Shown: one piece after another, positions 1-8,921 of the stretch
How positions within the stretch are numbered: position 1 is the stretch's first letter
Layout: the number at the start of each line of letters is the position of its first letter
Origin: GCA-2720975 sp964467985
GTDB taxonomy: Bacteria; Planctomycetota; UBA1135; GCA-002686595
Reading direction: 5' to 3'
NCBI GenBank assembly: GCA_964467985.1
Contig: CAYXTP010000004.1
Coordinates: 1-64,000 of the forward strand
DNA: 64,000 nucleotides
Translations under genes and position numbers: made by a program
Notes under the pieces: model-generated
The model's input: the letters and a program-made list of their open reading frames with translations, nothing else
Told to the model about the DNA's origin: nothing
The model's database searches: none

Positions 1-36
1 ATGGGCGGCATGGGCGGCATGGACATGGGTTTCTAG
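1..36 (+). CDS. groL: C-terminal tail of an upstream GroEL (partial)
   Basis: The first 36 bases read in frame as MGGMGGMDMGF followed by TAG. A Met/Gly-rich GGM tail is the hallmark C-terminus of bacterial GroEL, where it projects into the folding cavity. Only these 11 residues lie in the window, so nothing more of the protein can be checked. The next gene, 86 bases downstream on the same strand, is a full GroEL that lacks such a tail, so this looks like the upstream member of a tandem groEL pair. Identification rests on the tail motif plus context. Confidence 0.75.
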   Translation: MGGMGGMDMGF

Positions 37-62
37 GCCCCGAGCACTCACACCTTTCAAAA

Positions 63-107
63 ACGAACACGTTCACCACGAACGCAGTCACAACGAACAC
101 CTCAAAA
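63..107 (+). repeat. Three 15-bp imperfect direct repeats in the groEL-groEL spacer
   Basis: Copies of acgaac[a/g]c begin at 63, 78 and 93, exactly 15 bp apart, each followed by a less conserved 7-base segment. A run of nine A follows at 104-112, just before the second groEL. The spacing is about 1.5 helical turns, so a binding array on one DNA face is not obvious. The repeat is seen directly; its function is unknown. Confidence 0.5.
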
Positions 108-122
108 AAAAAGCAACACATC

Positions 123-1724
123 ATGGCCAAGCAAATCATGTTCGACGACGCCGCCCGCCAGAAGGTCAAGGCCGGCATCGAGAAACTCGCCAAGACGGTT
201 CGCGTGACCCTGGGTCCCGCAGGCCGCAACGTCATCCTCGATAAGTCCTTCGGCGGACCCCATGTAACCAAGGACGGGGTCTCGGTCGCCAAGGAAATCG
301 AGCTCGAGGACCCCTTTGAGAACATGGGCGCCAAGCTCGTGCTCGAGGTGGCCAACAAGACCAATGACGTGGCCGGTGACGGAACCACTACGGCAACGGT
401 CCTGGCCTCTGCCATCTACAACGAGGGCATCAAGTTCAGCGCAACGGGCGTTTCCACCATCGCCCTGCGCAATGGAATCGACAAGGCCGTCGATCTGGCC
501 ACGGAGTCCATCTCCAGCCAGTCGCGCAAGGTCAAGACGAAGAAAGACAAGCAGGCCGTGGCGGCCATCTCGTCCAACAACGACGAGAAGATCGGCGACC
601 TGCTGGCCGAGGCTTTTGAGCGGGTCGGCGACACGGGCGTCATCACTGTCGAAGAGAACAAGTCGGTCGAGACCGAGCTTGAGGTCGTCGAGGGCATGGA
701 ATTCGACAAGGGCTACTTGTCGCCCTACTTCGCCACGGACCTCTCCAAGCTTGTGTGCGAGATGGAGAATGCCAACGTTTTCATCTGCAACCAAAAGATC
801 AGCAATCTACGGGACTTCGTGCCCGTGTTGGAGGCGGGCATGCAGGCCGGTGGTCCCTTGCTCATTATCGCCGAGGACATCGACGGCGAGGCCCTGACGG
901 CGCTCGTTATCAACCGCCTCAAAGGCATTCTGAACGTCTGCGCGGTCAAGGCTCCGGGCTTCGGGGAGCGGCGCAAGGCCTACCTCGAGGACATCGCCAC
1001 GCTCACGGGCGGAACCGCCTTGACGGAAGAACTGGGAGTGCCCCTCGAAAAAGCCGGTGCCGAATTCTTCGGCAAGGCCGGGCGTGTTGTCGTCGGCAAA
1101 GACGCCACGACGATCGTGCGCGGCGCTGGCAAGCCCAAGGCGATTCGAGCCCGCGCGGACCAGATCCAAGCTCAGATCGATAGCACCAGTTCCGACTACG
1201 ACCGCGAGAAGCTCGAAGAGCGCCTGGCGAAACTCACGGGTGGTGTGGCGTTGATCAAGGTCGGCGGTCAGACAGAAGCCGAAATGAAAGCCACCAAGGA
1301 CCGGGTTGAAGACGCCCTCAACGCCACTCGCGCCGCCATCGAAGAAGGCGTGGTGCCTGGCGGTGGAGTCGCTCTCTTGCGCGCCGCGGAAGCAGTGGCC
1401 GAGGGACGGTTCTCCGGTGAAGAGAAGTTTGGTGCCATGATCATCGAACGCGCCTTGGAGGATCCGCTGCGTTGGATCGCCATGAACGCCGGTGAGGATG
1501 GTGCGGTAGTCGCCGAGAATATCCGCGAACGCTCACGCACCACGGGCTACAACGCATTGACCGGCGAGTACGTGGACATGGTCAAGGCCGGCGTCATTGA
1601 CCCGGCCAAGGTCGTGCGCTCTGCCCTGCAGAACGCTGCCTCGATCGCCGGCCTCTTGCTGACCACGGATTCCATGGTGACCGAAATTGCTGGCGAGAAC
1701 GCGATCGACGGATCGGTAGCCTAG
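123..1724 (+). CDS. groL: Chaperonin GroEL, second copy without GGM tail
   Basis: A 533-residue Hsp60 chaperonin, close to the usual 540-550. Group I chaperonins form a double heptameric ring that folds proteins with GroES using ATP. Key elements are in place: the DGTTT ATP-binding motif with Asp86, the catalytic Asp397 within DALNATR, and the EEGVVPGGG stretch at about 407-415. The C-terminus ends ...AIDGSVA with no GGM repeat, unlike the gene just upstream. No groES is visible in the window. No clear Shine-Dalgarno precedes the ATG; an A-rich tract does. dnaJ and grpE follow on the same strand, giving a chaperone cluster. Specialised paralogues without a GGM tail are common in bacteria with several groEL genes; a different substrate range here is inference. 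Confidence 0.97.
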   Translation: MAKQIMFDDAARQKVKAGIEKLAKTVRVTLGPAGRNVILDKSFGGPHVTKDGVSVAKEIELEDPFENMGAKLVLEVANKTNDVAGDGTTTATVLASAIYNEGIKFSATGVSTIALRNGIDKAVDLATESISSQSRKVKTKKDKQAVAAISSNNDEKIGDLLAEAFERVGDTGVITVEENKSVETELEVVEGMEFDKGYLSPYFATDLSKLVCEMENANVFICNQKISNLRDFVPVLEAGMQAGGPLLIIAEDIDGEALTALVINRLKGILNVCAVKAPGFGERRKAYLEDIATLTGGTALTEELGVPLEKAGAEFFGKAGRVVVGKDATTIVRGAGKPKAIRARADQIQAQIDSTSSDYDREKLEERLAKLTGGVALIKVGGQTEAEMKATKDRVEDALNATRAAIEEGVVPGGGVALLRAAEAVAEGRFSGEEKFGAMIIERALEDPLRWIAMNAGEDGAVVAENIRERSRTTGYNALTGEYVDMVKAGVIDPAKVVRSALQNAASIAGLLLTTDSMVTEIAGENAIDGSVA

Positions 1725-1745
1725 CTCTCTTCGGGTGCATCCTCG

Positions 1746-1782
1746 GCGTGGCGAGTGGGTCTAGGAGGCTCGCTCGCCACGC
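1746..1782 (+). terminator. Hairpin after groEL
   Basis: A perfect 10-bp inverted repeat, gcgtggcgag at 1746-1755 and ctcgccacgc at 1773-1782, is separated by a 17-base loop and followed by a moderately T-rich stretch. It lies 21 bases after the groEL stop and before dnaJ, so it could terminate or attenuate transcription between them. No true T-run follows, so the call is tentative. Confidence 0.4.
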
Positions 1783-1836
1783 TCAGTACAGTCTCTCTTC
1801 CGCAGGCCATCCCCCACTCACCTCCCAGCCATCCCT

Positions 1837-2970
<1,134 letters not shown>

Positions 2971-2987
2971 ATCGAGATTGCGCGAGA

Positions 2988-3617
2988 ATGAACATGGCCA
3001 AGAAGCAACAAGAACCTGAAGAACTCACTCCCGAGGACGACCTGCCCGAAGCCCAAGTCGTCCAAGAGGAAACTTCGGAGCCCGAAATCGAAGAGTCTCC
3101 GCTGCAACAAGCCCAGCGCGAGAGTGAGGAGTATTTGAGCAACTGGCACCGCGCGCGCGCGGACTATCAGAATCTCAAGCGTCGTACCTTCGACGACATC
3201 CAAAAAGCGGTGGGGCGCGAACGCGTTGCTCTGCTGCAGGAGATGCTAACGATCCTGGACTTCCTCGACATGGCCTTGGCGAGTCCTGCGGAGCACACCC
3301 AAGCCGTCAACCTGAAGGCGGGTGTGCAGATGACTCGGGACCAGTTGATGGCGATGTTTGAGCGCTTCCGCGTCTCCCCCATGGAAACCGAAGAGGGGGC
3401 CTTCAACCACGAACTGCACCAGGCCGTGGCAACCGTTGAGACAACGGACGTCCCCGCGGGACAGATCGTAGAGGTCATGCGCCGGGGCTTCATGATCGGC
3501 GATGATGTGCTGCGCTATGCACAGGTGCGTGTTGCGGCTGAGCCCCGGCTGGAATCGGAGGATGACGATTCCACGCCGGCCGAGAATGACGTGACCCCCG
3601 AGCCAGGGCAGGCCTAG
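2988..3617 (+). CDS. grpE: Nucleotide exchange factor GrpE
   Basis: A 209-residue protein with the GrpE layout: an acidic, low-complexity N-terminus (about 1-45), a long helical coiled-coil segment beginning near the residues reading YLSNWHRARADYQNLKRR, and a C-terminal beta domain with the family signature around VEVMRRGFMIGDDVLRYAQV. GrpE releases ADP from DnaK. A second in-frame ATG at 2994 could equally be the start. The stop codon shares its last base with the GTG of the following zinc-ribbon gene, indicating translational coupling. The acidic C-terminal extension after about residue 180 is longer than in E. coli GrpE. Confidence 0.96.
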   Translation: MNMAKKQQEPEELTPEDDLPEAQVVQEETSEPEIEESPLQQAQRESEEYLSNWHRARADYQNLKRRTFDDIQKAVGRERVALLQEMLTILDFLDMALASPAEHTQAVNLKAGVQMTRDQLMAMFERFRVSPMETEEGAFNHELHQAVATVETTDVPAGQIVEVMRRGFMIGDDVLRYAQVRVAAEPRLESEDDDSTPAENDVTPEPGQA

Positions 3618-3934
3618 TGCCGACTTACGACTATCGCTGTCGAGCATGCAATCATGAACTGGAACTGTTCCAGTCCATGAGCGAAGGCCCCAAGCGCAAG
3701 TGCCCTGAGTGTGGGCAGCTCAAGTTGCAGCGCTTGATCGGAGCGGGAGCCGGAATCCTGTTCAAGGGCTCGGGTTTTTATGAGACGGATTACCGCTCCA
3801 AGTCCTACGAGTCGGACAAGGCTGCAGACAAACCGACCACTGCTAAGGCCGACAGCAAGGGCAAATCCGACAACAAGTCTGGAAGCAAGTCCAAACCTGG
3901 GAAGTCCTCCTCCGCCAATAAGGACGAGAGCTAG
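3617..3934 (+). CDS. FmdB-type zinc-ribbon protein
   Basis: A 105-residue protein whose first 60 residues match the FmdB regulatory-protein family: MPTYDYRCRAC start, zinc-ligand pairs C8/C11 and C29/C32, and the GxGxxFKGSGFYETDY ending. The family binds one zinc; its cellular role is poorly known despite the FmdB name. The C-terminal 40 residues are a Lys/Ser/Asp-rich low-complexity tail, probably disordered. GTG start, overlapping the grpE stop by one base, which fits only this start. Its stop codon lies within a CTAG shared with the convergent HAD gene. Confidence 0.92.
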   Translation: MPTYDYRCRACNHELELFQSMSEGPKRKCPECGQLKLQRLIGAGAGILFKGSGFYETDYRSKSYESDKAADKPTTAKADSKGKSDNKSGSKSKPGKSSSANKDES

Positions 3935-4773
3935 TTCGAGAGGAATAGCTCGTGCACCAGGCCAGCTAGGGCGGGCGTGTCGTGGTGGCCGATGATGCGG
4001 TCTGCTGAGGGTTTCAGTTCTTCCATGGAATTGCCCATGGCTACGCCGAGACCCGCAGCTTCAATCAGCGGGGCGTCGTTTGTGGCATCCCCTACCGCAA
4101 CGACTCGTTCAGCGGGAATGCCGTAGGTGTCTCGCAGCAATCGCAATGCCTCCGCCTTGCCGCGGCACGGGGGCTGAACGTCTACCGTGTGCATGGGGCT
4201 GTCGCGGTGCAGGGGCAACACGGACAGCGGGAAGTGTGTGGTGTAAAGCGGGTGCGACACGGCCTCTTCGATCTCCCGCGCATACTCTGCTGAGTGGCCC
4301 GATCGTCGGGCAATAAACGTCACCCGGATGACGTACTCCGCCCGCAGCTCATGCCGCTCCACACAGCGCACGCCAGCCAGACCTCGCAAGCACCGTTGCT
4401 CGACTGCGTCTCGGGGATGCACGCTCAGCTTCTCGTCCGAGGTCATCAGCAGGGTCAGGTCGCCCGTGCGCTCGCCGTAGGCGTACAGCTCGGCCATTGC
4501 GTTGCGGGATAGGGTGCGCTCTTCCAAGAGCCGATCTGCGACGGGGCAATAGACGGCCGCCCCGTTGAAGACCACGGCCGGCGCCGTCAGACCGAGATCC
4601 CGCAGAACGGGGCGTGTCGCCACCTTGGACCGCCCGGTAGCCACCAAGACCCGCACGCCGCTGGCCTGGGCAGCCTGGACGGCCTCAACCACCTCAGGCA
4701 AAGCACGGTTTTGGCTGTTGAGAAGGGTGCCATCCAAGTCCAAACAAAGTGCGTCGTAGTTTCGGGAAGTCAC
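3931..4773 (-). CDS. Cof-type HAD-superfamily sugar phosphatase
   Basis: A 280-residue HAD hydrolase of the Cof/YidA type. Motif I DLDGT is at 12-16 (nucleophile Asp12), motif II is near VLVATGR, and motif IV reads GDATNDAPLIEAAGLGVAMGN, diagnostic of the Cof subfamily. Such enzymes dephosphorylate sugar phosphates, pyridoxal phosphate or flavin precursors; the substrate cannot be told from sequence. GTG start at 4773. A TAACAT hexamer 6 nt upstream could be the -10 of a leaderless transcript. Convergent with the FmdB-like gene: both stop codons fall within CTAG at 3931-3934. Confidence 0.93.
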   Translation of the reverse strand: MTSRNYDALCLDLDGTLLNSQNRALPEVVEAVQAAQASGVRVLVATGRSKVATRPVLRDLGLTAPAVVFNGAAVYCPVADRLLEERTLSRNAMAELYAYGERTGDLTLLMTSDEKLSVHPRDAVEQRCLRGLAGVRCVERHELRAEYVIRVTFIARRSGHSAEYAREIEEAVSHPLYTTHFPLSVLPLHRDSPMHTVDVQPPCRGKAEALRLLRDTYGIPAERVVAVGDATNDAPLIEAAGLGVAMGNSMEELKPSADRIIGHHDTPALAGLVHELFLSN

Positions 4774-4779
4774 GAGCCC

Positions 4780-4785
4780 ATGTTA
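4780..4785 (-). promoter_or_regulatory. Candidate -10 element for the HAD phosphatase
   Basis: Read on the minus strand, TAACAT ends 6 nt before the GTG start codon at 4773. The two genes flanking it diverge, so a promoter is required here. No convincing -35 is visible. The distance would place the transcription start at or next to the start codon. Confidence 0.35.
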
Positions 4786-4885
4786 GTCGTTCGACGTGGC
4801 CAGGGAGAGCCCCTGCGTGCAGGAGACGTGCGGAAGCTGTACCCTGCAATGCGACTCGATCCTCGAACCGACGCCGTCCCACCCA

Positions 4886-6613
4886 ATGTTTTTCAATCAT
4901 CGACTTGCCCTCTTCGCCTGCGTTGGGTTGCTCCAATTCGGCCCGCTCGACGAGGTCCTGGGTTCGCTCAGTGGCTTGCAGACTTGCTCAAGTGCCTACG
5001 CGCAGCTGCCCCCCAAGTCCGGCCGCGACGTCTACGAAGAGACCACTCGGCACGGGTTTCGGATCCGAACGCCCAAAGATTGGAAGTTCTTCCCGGACGA
5101 GCGCGGCAACCCAAACGTGCTCGGGCGTTATGTGCCCAAGCGCGACTCCCTTGTCACCCAAGAAGACGGCACGCGCTTCTCGCCCACCATGTGGCTGCTG
5201 GTCTTTGACAAGCAGTACAAGGAGCCGGAAATACGCGACCAGCGCGACGCCCAACGCGCGGCGGTCACGTCCTACTACTACTCCCTCAAGGACTGGTTGG
5301 AAGGACGCGATGTGGACTTGCAGGTCGGTCTGAACATCGAGGAGTTCGAGGTGCTCGACGAGGTCAAGTCCAAGGTGAAGGGCACCCTCGGCGGGCACGA
5401 AGTGTTGTACCTGGCCAAGGGGAAATCCAGCGACCCGCGGGGCAAGGGTGAGGCGGGAACCCTGCACTACTGGGCCAAGCGCTACCTGCTGACCGAAGAC
5501 AAGGAGGTGGTGGTGGTCTTCAGCGCCCCGTCTGATAAACGCGATTGGAGCAAGTGGCGCTCCCAGATTCGCAAGATTGCGAAGTCGTTTACGCGCATGG
5601 ACATCAAGGCCCTCGATGTCTCAGGCGTCACCGGCAAGGGCGTGCGGGCCGAGAAGCACCGCGCCTTGCTCGAGATGGTCGAAGCCAACCCGGGCTGGGA
5701 GCTGTACGTCACCCAGAACTACTTCGTGATCTCGAATTCCGACGACCGAGAGTTCCTCAAGGAAATCCAGGACCGACTCGAGGCCATCCGCACGCAGTAC
5801 GAGAAGGAGTTCCCTGAAGAGCTCGCTCTCGCAGCCTCCGAGGCTCAAGCTCGCAGACTGCGCGGCAAACGCGAGCAGGAAAAGGCCGACGACAAGGTCC
5901 AAGAAGGCGATGCAGAACGCACCGTCGTGAGCGGCGGTTCCCCCCGTGAACTTTCACGCTGCAGCGTGGTCAGAGTCTGCGATAGTCGTGGCGACTACAT
6001 GCGTTACGGCGGGCCCGCGGGATCTGCCGGGTACTGGTGGTCCGCCACCGAAGAACTTGTGATCTTCGACGATCAGGCCCGTGGAGGGCGCCGCAACACC
6101 TGGGCAACCCTCAACCACGAGGCCTTCCATCAGTTCATCTACTACTTCTTTGGAAACCTCGCCCCTGGCACGTGGTACAACGAAGGCAACGCCGATTTCT
6201 ACTCGGGTTATCAGTTCAATTCGCGCCGTCACTACGAGCTCAGCCGCTTTGATTGGCGCAACTCCACCATCAAGGCCGAGATCCGCGAAGGCAAGAACGT
6301 GCCGCTTGAGACTCTGGTCGGTGCCAGCAAGGCCCAGTACTACGCCCAGGCGCCGCTCGCTAATCCTGGCAACCAGCAAGAAGACACCTTCTCGCGCTAC
6401 CCCCACGGGTGGTCGTTCATGTACTTCCTGCGCACGGGTAAGAGCAACCGTGCGAAGAACTGGAACAAGGATTGGGACTCCATCCTGCCCACCTACCTCG
6501 ACACGCTGATCCAAACCGGTGACCCCAAGAAAGCCAACGATGCCGCCTTCGCGGGCGTGGATTGGCAGGCCCTGGAGGCCTCCTGGGAGGAGTACATCGT
6601 TCGGGGCAAATAG
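4886..6613 (+). CDS. Secreted DUF1570-like zinc metallopeptidase
   Basis: A 575-residue protein from the ATG at 4886, chosen because it places a hydrophobic signal-like segment (MFFNHRLALFACVGLLQFG) at the N-terminus; an upstream in-frame ATG at 4796 would bury it. The C-terminal third contains HEAFH at 411-415 (an HExxH zinc motif), followed by NEGNADFYSGY at about 432-442, whose Glu433 suits the third ligand of a gluzincin. That arrangement resembles DUF1570 proteins, common in Planctomycetota. A charged, helical segment at about 275-350 may be a coiled coil. Substrate unknown. A lipoprotein gene follows after 64 bases, and the two may form one unit. Confidence 0.8.
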   Translation: MFFNHRLALFACVGLLQFGPLDEVLGSLSGLQTCSSAYAQLPPKSGRDVYEETTRHGFRIRTPKDWKFFPDERGNPNVLGRYVPKRDSLVTQEDGTRFSPTMWLLVFDKQYKEPEIRDQRDAQRAAVTSYYYSLKDWLEGRDVDLQVGLNIEEFEVLDEVKSKVKGTLGGHEVLYLAKGKSSDPRGKGEAGTLHYWAKRYLLTEDKEVVVVFSAPSDKRDWSKWRSQIRKIAKSFTRMDIKALDVSGVTGKGVRAEKHRALLEMVEANPGWELYVTQNYFVISNSDDREFLKEIQDRLEAIRTQYEKEFPEELALAASEAQARRLRGKREQEKADDKVQEGDAERTVVSGGSPRELSRCSVVRVCDSRGDYMRYGGPAGSAGYWWSATEELVIFDDQARGGRRNTWATLNHEAFHQFIYYFFGNLAPGTWYNEGNADFYSGYQFNSRRHYELSRFDWRNSTIKAEIREGKNVPLETLVGASKAQYYAQAPLANPGNQQEDTFSRYPHGWSFMYFLRTGKSNRAKNWNKDWDSILPTYLDTLIQTGDPKKANDAAFAGVDWQALEASWEEYIVRGK

Positions 6614-6677
6614 CCCCTCCAGAACCAGTCCCTGCCTGCCGATCCACTACGTTCTGCCCCTCTCCCCGCACACGCAC

Positions 6678-7325
6678 ATGACCACTTCCACCCGATCCAC
6701 CATCGCCTGCCTGCTGCTGCCGCTCGTGACTTCATGCATCGGCACCCGTGAAGCCACGGATGCGACCCTGCGTATTCACAGTGGAAATGGGACCGAGCTC
6801 GGCGTCTGCACGTCCTACGGCCTGGTGTTCTTGGGCCGCACGGTGCGCGCAGGCGACATCCAAGTCGAAGCCCACTTCGGTGACGGTCCGAACTACGAAT
6901 CGACGGTCGTCGAACCCATCGGCCACGGGCTCTACACGGCGGAAACAGAAATCCGGCTGCCGTCGGTGCCCATCAAATTCCATCACCCCCAAGCTGGCGA
7001 TGAGCTGATCCTGCGAGGCCGCACAGAAGAAGGCGCCTGGGAGGCCAATGTCAGCGTCCATGCGGATGAGCGCATCCGCGGCCTGCTGGTCAGCGCACCG
7101 GCGATCATGCTGCAACGCAATGACCAAGTCGGTGCGGGGGTCTTCTGGTCCAACCCGTTCGACTCCAACGACGTGCGCCTCCTGGGATTGGTTTCAGCGC
7201 GCATCGAGATTGACGGCACAACCTACCTAAGTGTCGTTGGGCCACGCGACATGTGGCGCCTGGTCACCCACCGCCGAGACCTTCTGCGCCGCAAGCCCTG
7301 GGTCTACCGCGAAGACATCATGTAA
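6678..7325 (+). CDS. Lipoprotein of unknown function
   Basis: A 215-residue protein. The ATG at 6678 is preferred because it yields a lipoprotein signal peptide with lipobox LVTSC and acylated Cys20; upstream starts in the same frame do not. The mature part is mostly beta-strand-like, with no catalytic motif I recognise. It follows the DUF1570-like peptidase by 64 bases on the same strand. It is convergent with trkH, with a 20-base gap and no obvious terminator hairpin. Function unknown; envelope location is inferred from the signal. Confidence 0.75.
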   Translation: MTTSTRSTIACLLLPLVTSCIGTREATDATLRIHSGNGTELGVCTSYGLVFLGRTVRAGDIQVEAHFGDGPNYESTVVEPIGHGLYTAETEIRLPSVPIKFHHPQAGDELILRGRTEEGAWEANVSVHADERIRGLLVSAPAIMLQRNDQVGAGVFWSNPFDSNDVRLLGLVSARIEIDGTTYLSVVGPRDMWRLVTHRRDLLRRKPWVYREDIM

Positions 7326-7345
7326 TCCGAAGCCGCCCCAAGGAG

Positions 7346-8908
7346 CTAGCGACGCCAGAACCCTGGCACGAACAGCGCCACGAGTGCGTAGAACTCCAAG
7401 CGGCCGAGGATCATGAACAGACTGAGCACGACCTTCACCAGGTCATGGAAGTGGTTGTAGTTCTGTGTCCCACCCACCAGGTTCAGACCCGGACCGATGT
7501 TGTTCAGGGTGGCGATGACCGCGGTACCAGACGTCTCCAAGTCCGTGCCGAAGGCCGTCAAGAACAAGGTGCCACCCATGAAGACGAAGACCCACAGGGC
7601 AAAGTAGCTGGTGACCGAGGCCACAACCTGCTCGCTCAAGGGCTCCCCGTCCATGCGCAGGGACTGCACGGCTCGCGGGCGCACGAAGCGGCGTACACCG
7701 CCAAGGGCGGCCTTGGCCACGATCATCACGCGCACCATCTTGATACCGCCCCCTGTTGAACCGGCGCATGCTCCGACGACGGCCAAGCCCGTGCACAGCA
7801 CGCGACAGAACTGGGGCCAGGCATCGAAGTCCGCGGTGCCATAGCCCGTGCTCGTCTGCAGGCACACGACCGTGAACGAGGAGTCGCGCACGGCCTGCCA
7901 AAAACTGCGGTAGTCACGCAGGGTGCTTCCGGGTTCCTGAGCGAGTCCGTTGCTGCCCCCATCCAACCACAAGACCGTGGCGATCAGGAGAGTGGCACCC
8001 AGGGCGATGCCGGCATAGGCCCGGACCTCGGAAGAACTGAGCACAGAGCGCCAGAAAGGGCGCGGTCCGACGCGCAGCAACTTGTCATAGAGAGCGAAGT
8101 TGAAACCACAGAGGAACATGAAGGTGGTCACAATCACCTCCACCCCAACCGAGTTGAAGTAACCAACGCTGGCCGAGTGGTTGGAAAAGCCGCCCGTGGC
8201 GATCGTGCCGAAGGTGTGCAGCAGCGAGTCGAAGAGGCCGATGCCCCCTACGAAGTACAGTAGGACGCACTCAATCACGCTGATGCCCACGTAGATGCGC
8301 ATCAAGGTCAGAGCCGAGTCGTGAACGCGTTGATGGGCCGCCTCGCGATCGACACCCGGAACCTCGGAGCGAAACAGACTGCGCCCGCCAGTGGGAAAGA
8401 GGACCACGAAGACCATCACGATCCCGAAGCCACCCAACCAGTGGGTGAAGGAGCGCCAGAAGGCCACGGCGTGGGTCATGCCGTCGATCTGCTCGCCAGA
8501 CATAACGGTGGAGCCCGTCGTTGTGAATCCAGACACGGATTCGAAGAAGGCATTGACCCAGGAGTGGAAGATACCCGTGAAGATGTAGGGCACAGCACCG
8601 GCCAGGCCGGCAACGAGCCAACTCAACCCCACCACGGCCAAACCCTCGCGGCGATAGAAGCGGGTGTCGTCCACCTTCTTATGTGCACCCGGTTCGGCCG
8701 ACTCCGCAGCAGCCAACGACTTGCGGTAGGCCCTCCAGCGCAGGACGAAAAAGGCACCGGGAATCGCAACGGCCACGGCCGAAAGCAGGAAGGCATTGGC
8801 GTCTGAATACTCTTCGTAGATCAACGCCACGCCCGCAGGCACGAGCAAGAAGCCCGCCACGATCAGGATGACGAAGCCCAACAGGCGATGAACGGCCTTG
8901 AAATTCAT
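7346..8908 (-). CDS. trkH: Potassium uptake channel subunit TrkH
   Basis: A 520-residue multi-span membrane protein of the TrkH/KtrB/HKT superfamily. Four pore-loop selectivity filters, each with the conserved Gly, are visible: TTTGST near 128, TIATGGF near 236, TSTGYGT near 353 and NNIGPG near 470. The even spacing of about 115 residues marks the four M1-P-M2 repeats. K+ enters down the membrane potential and is gated by the TrkA ring. The ATG at 8908 (MNFKAVHRLLGF) is preferred over an upstream start at 8971, which would overlap the end of trkA. It lies 13 bases after trkA on the same strand, so the two form an operon encoding the complete uptake system. Confidence 0.96.
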   Translation of the reverse strand: MNFKAVHRLLGFVILIVAGFLLVPAGVALIYEEYSDANAFLLSAVAVAIPGAFFVLRWRAYRKSLAAAESAEPGAHKKVDDTRFYRREGLAVVGLSWLVAGLAGAVPYIFTGIFHSWVNAFFESVSGFTTTGSTVMSGEQIDGMTHAVAFWRSFTHWLGGFGIVMVFVVLFPTGGRSLFRSEVPGVDREAAHQRVHDSALTLMRIYVGISVIECVLLYFVGGIGLFDSLLHTFGTIATGGFSNHSASVGYFNSVGVEVIVTTFMFLCGFNFALYDKLLRVGPRPFWRSVLSSSEVRAYAGIALGATLLIATVLWLDGGSNGLAQEPGSTLRDYRSFWQAVRDSSFTVVCLQTSTGYGTADFDAWPQFCRVLCTGLAVVGACAGSTGGGIKMVRVMIVAKAALGGVRRFVRPRAVQSLRMDGEPLSEQVVASVTSYFALWVFVFMGGTLFLTAFGTDLETSGTAVIATLNNIGPGLNLVGGTQNYNHFHDLVKVVLSLFMILGRLEFYALVALFVPGFWRR

Positions 8909-8921
8909 GGTCCCCCGCGAA

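Noticed and set aside
44..53. A gagcactc string resembling half of a CIRCE heat-shock operator before the second groEL
   Set aside because: No matching GAGTGCTAA half at the required 9-base spacing is present, so an HrcA site cannot be supported.
102..794. A 230-codon open frame antisense to groEL
   Set aside because: It is the reverse shadow of a strongly conserved groEL frame, and its product has no recognisable motif.
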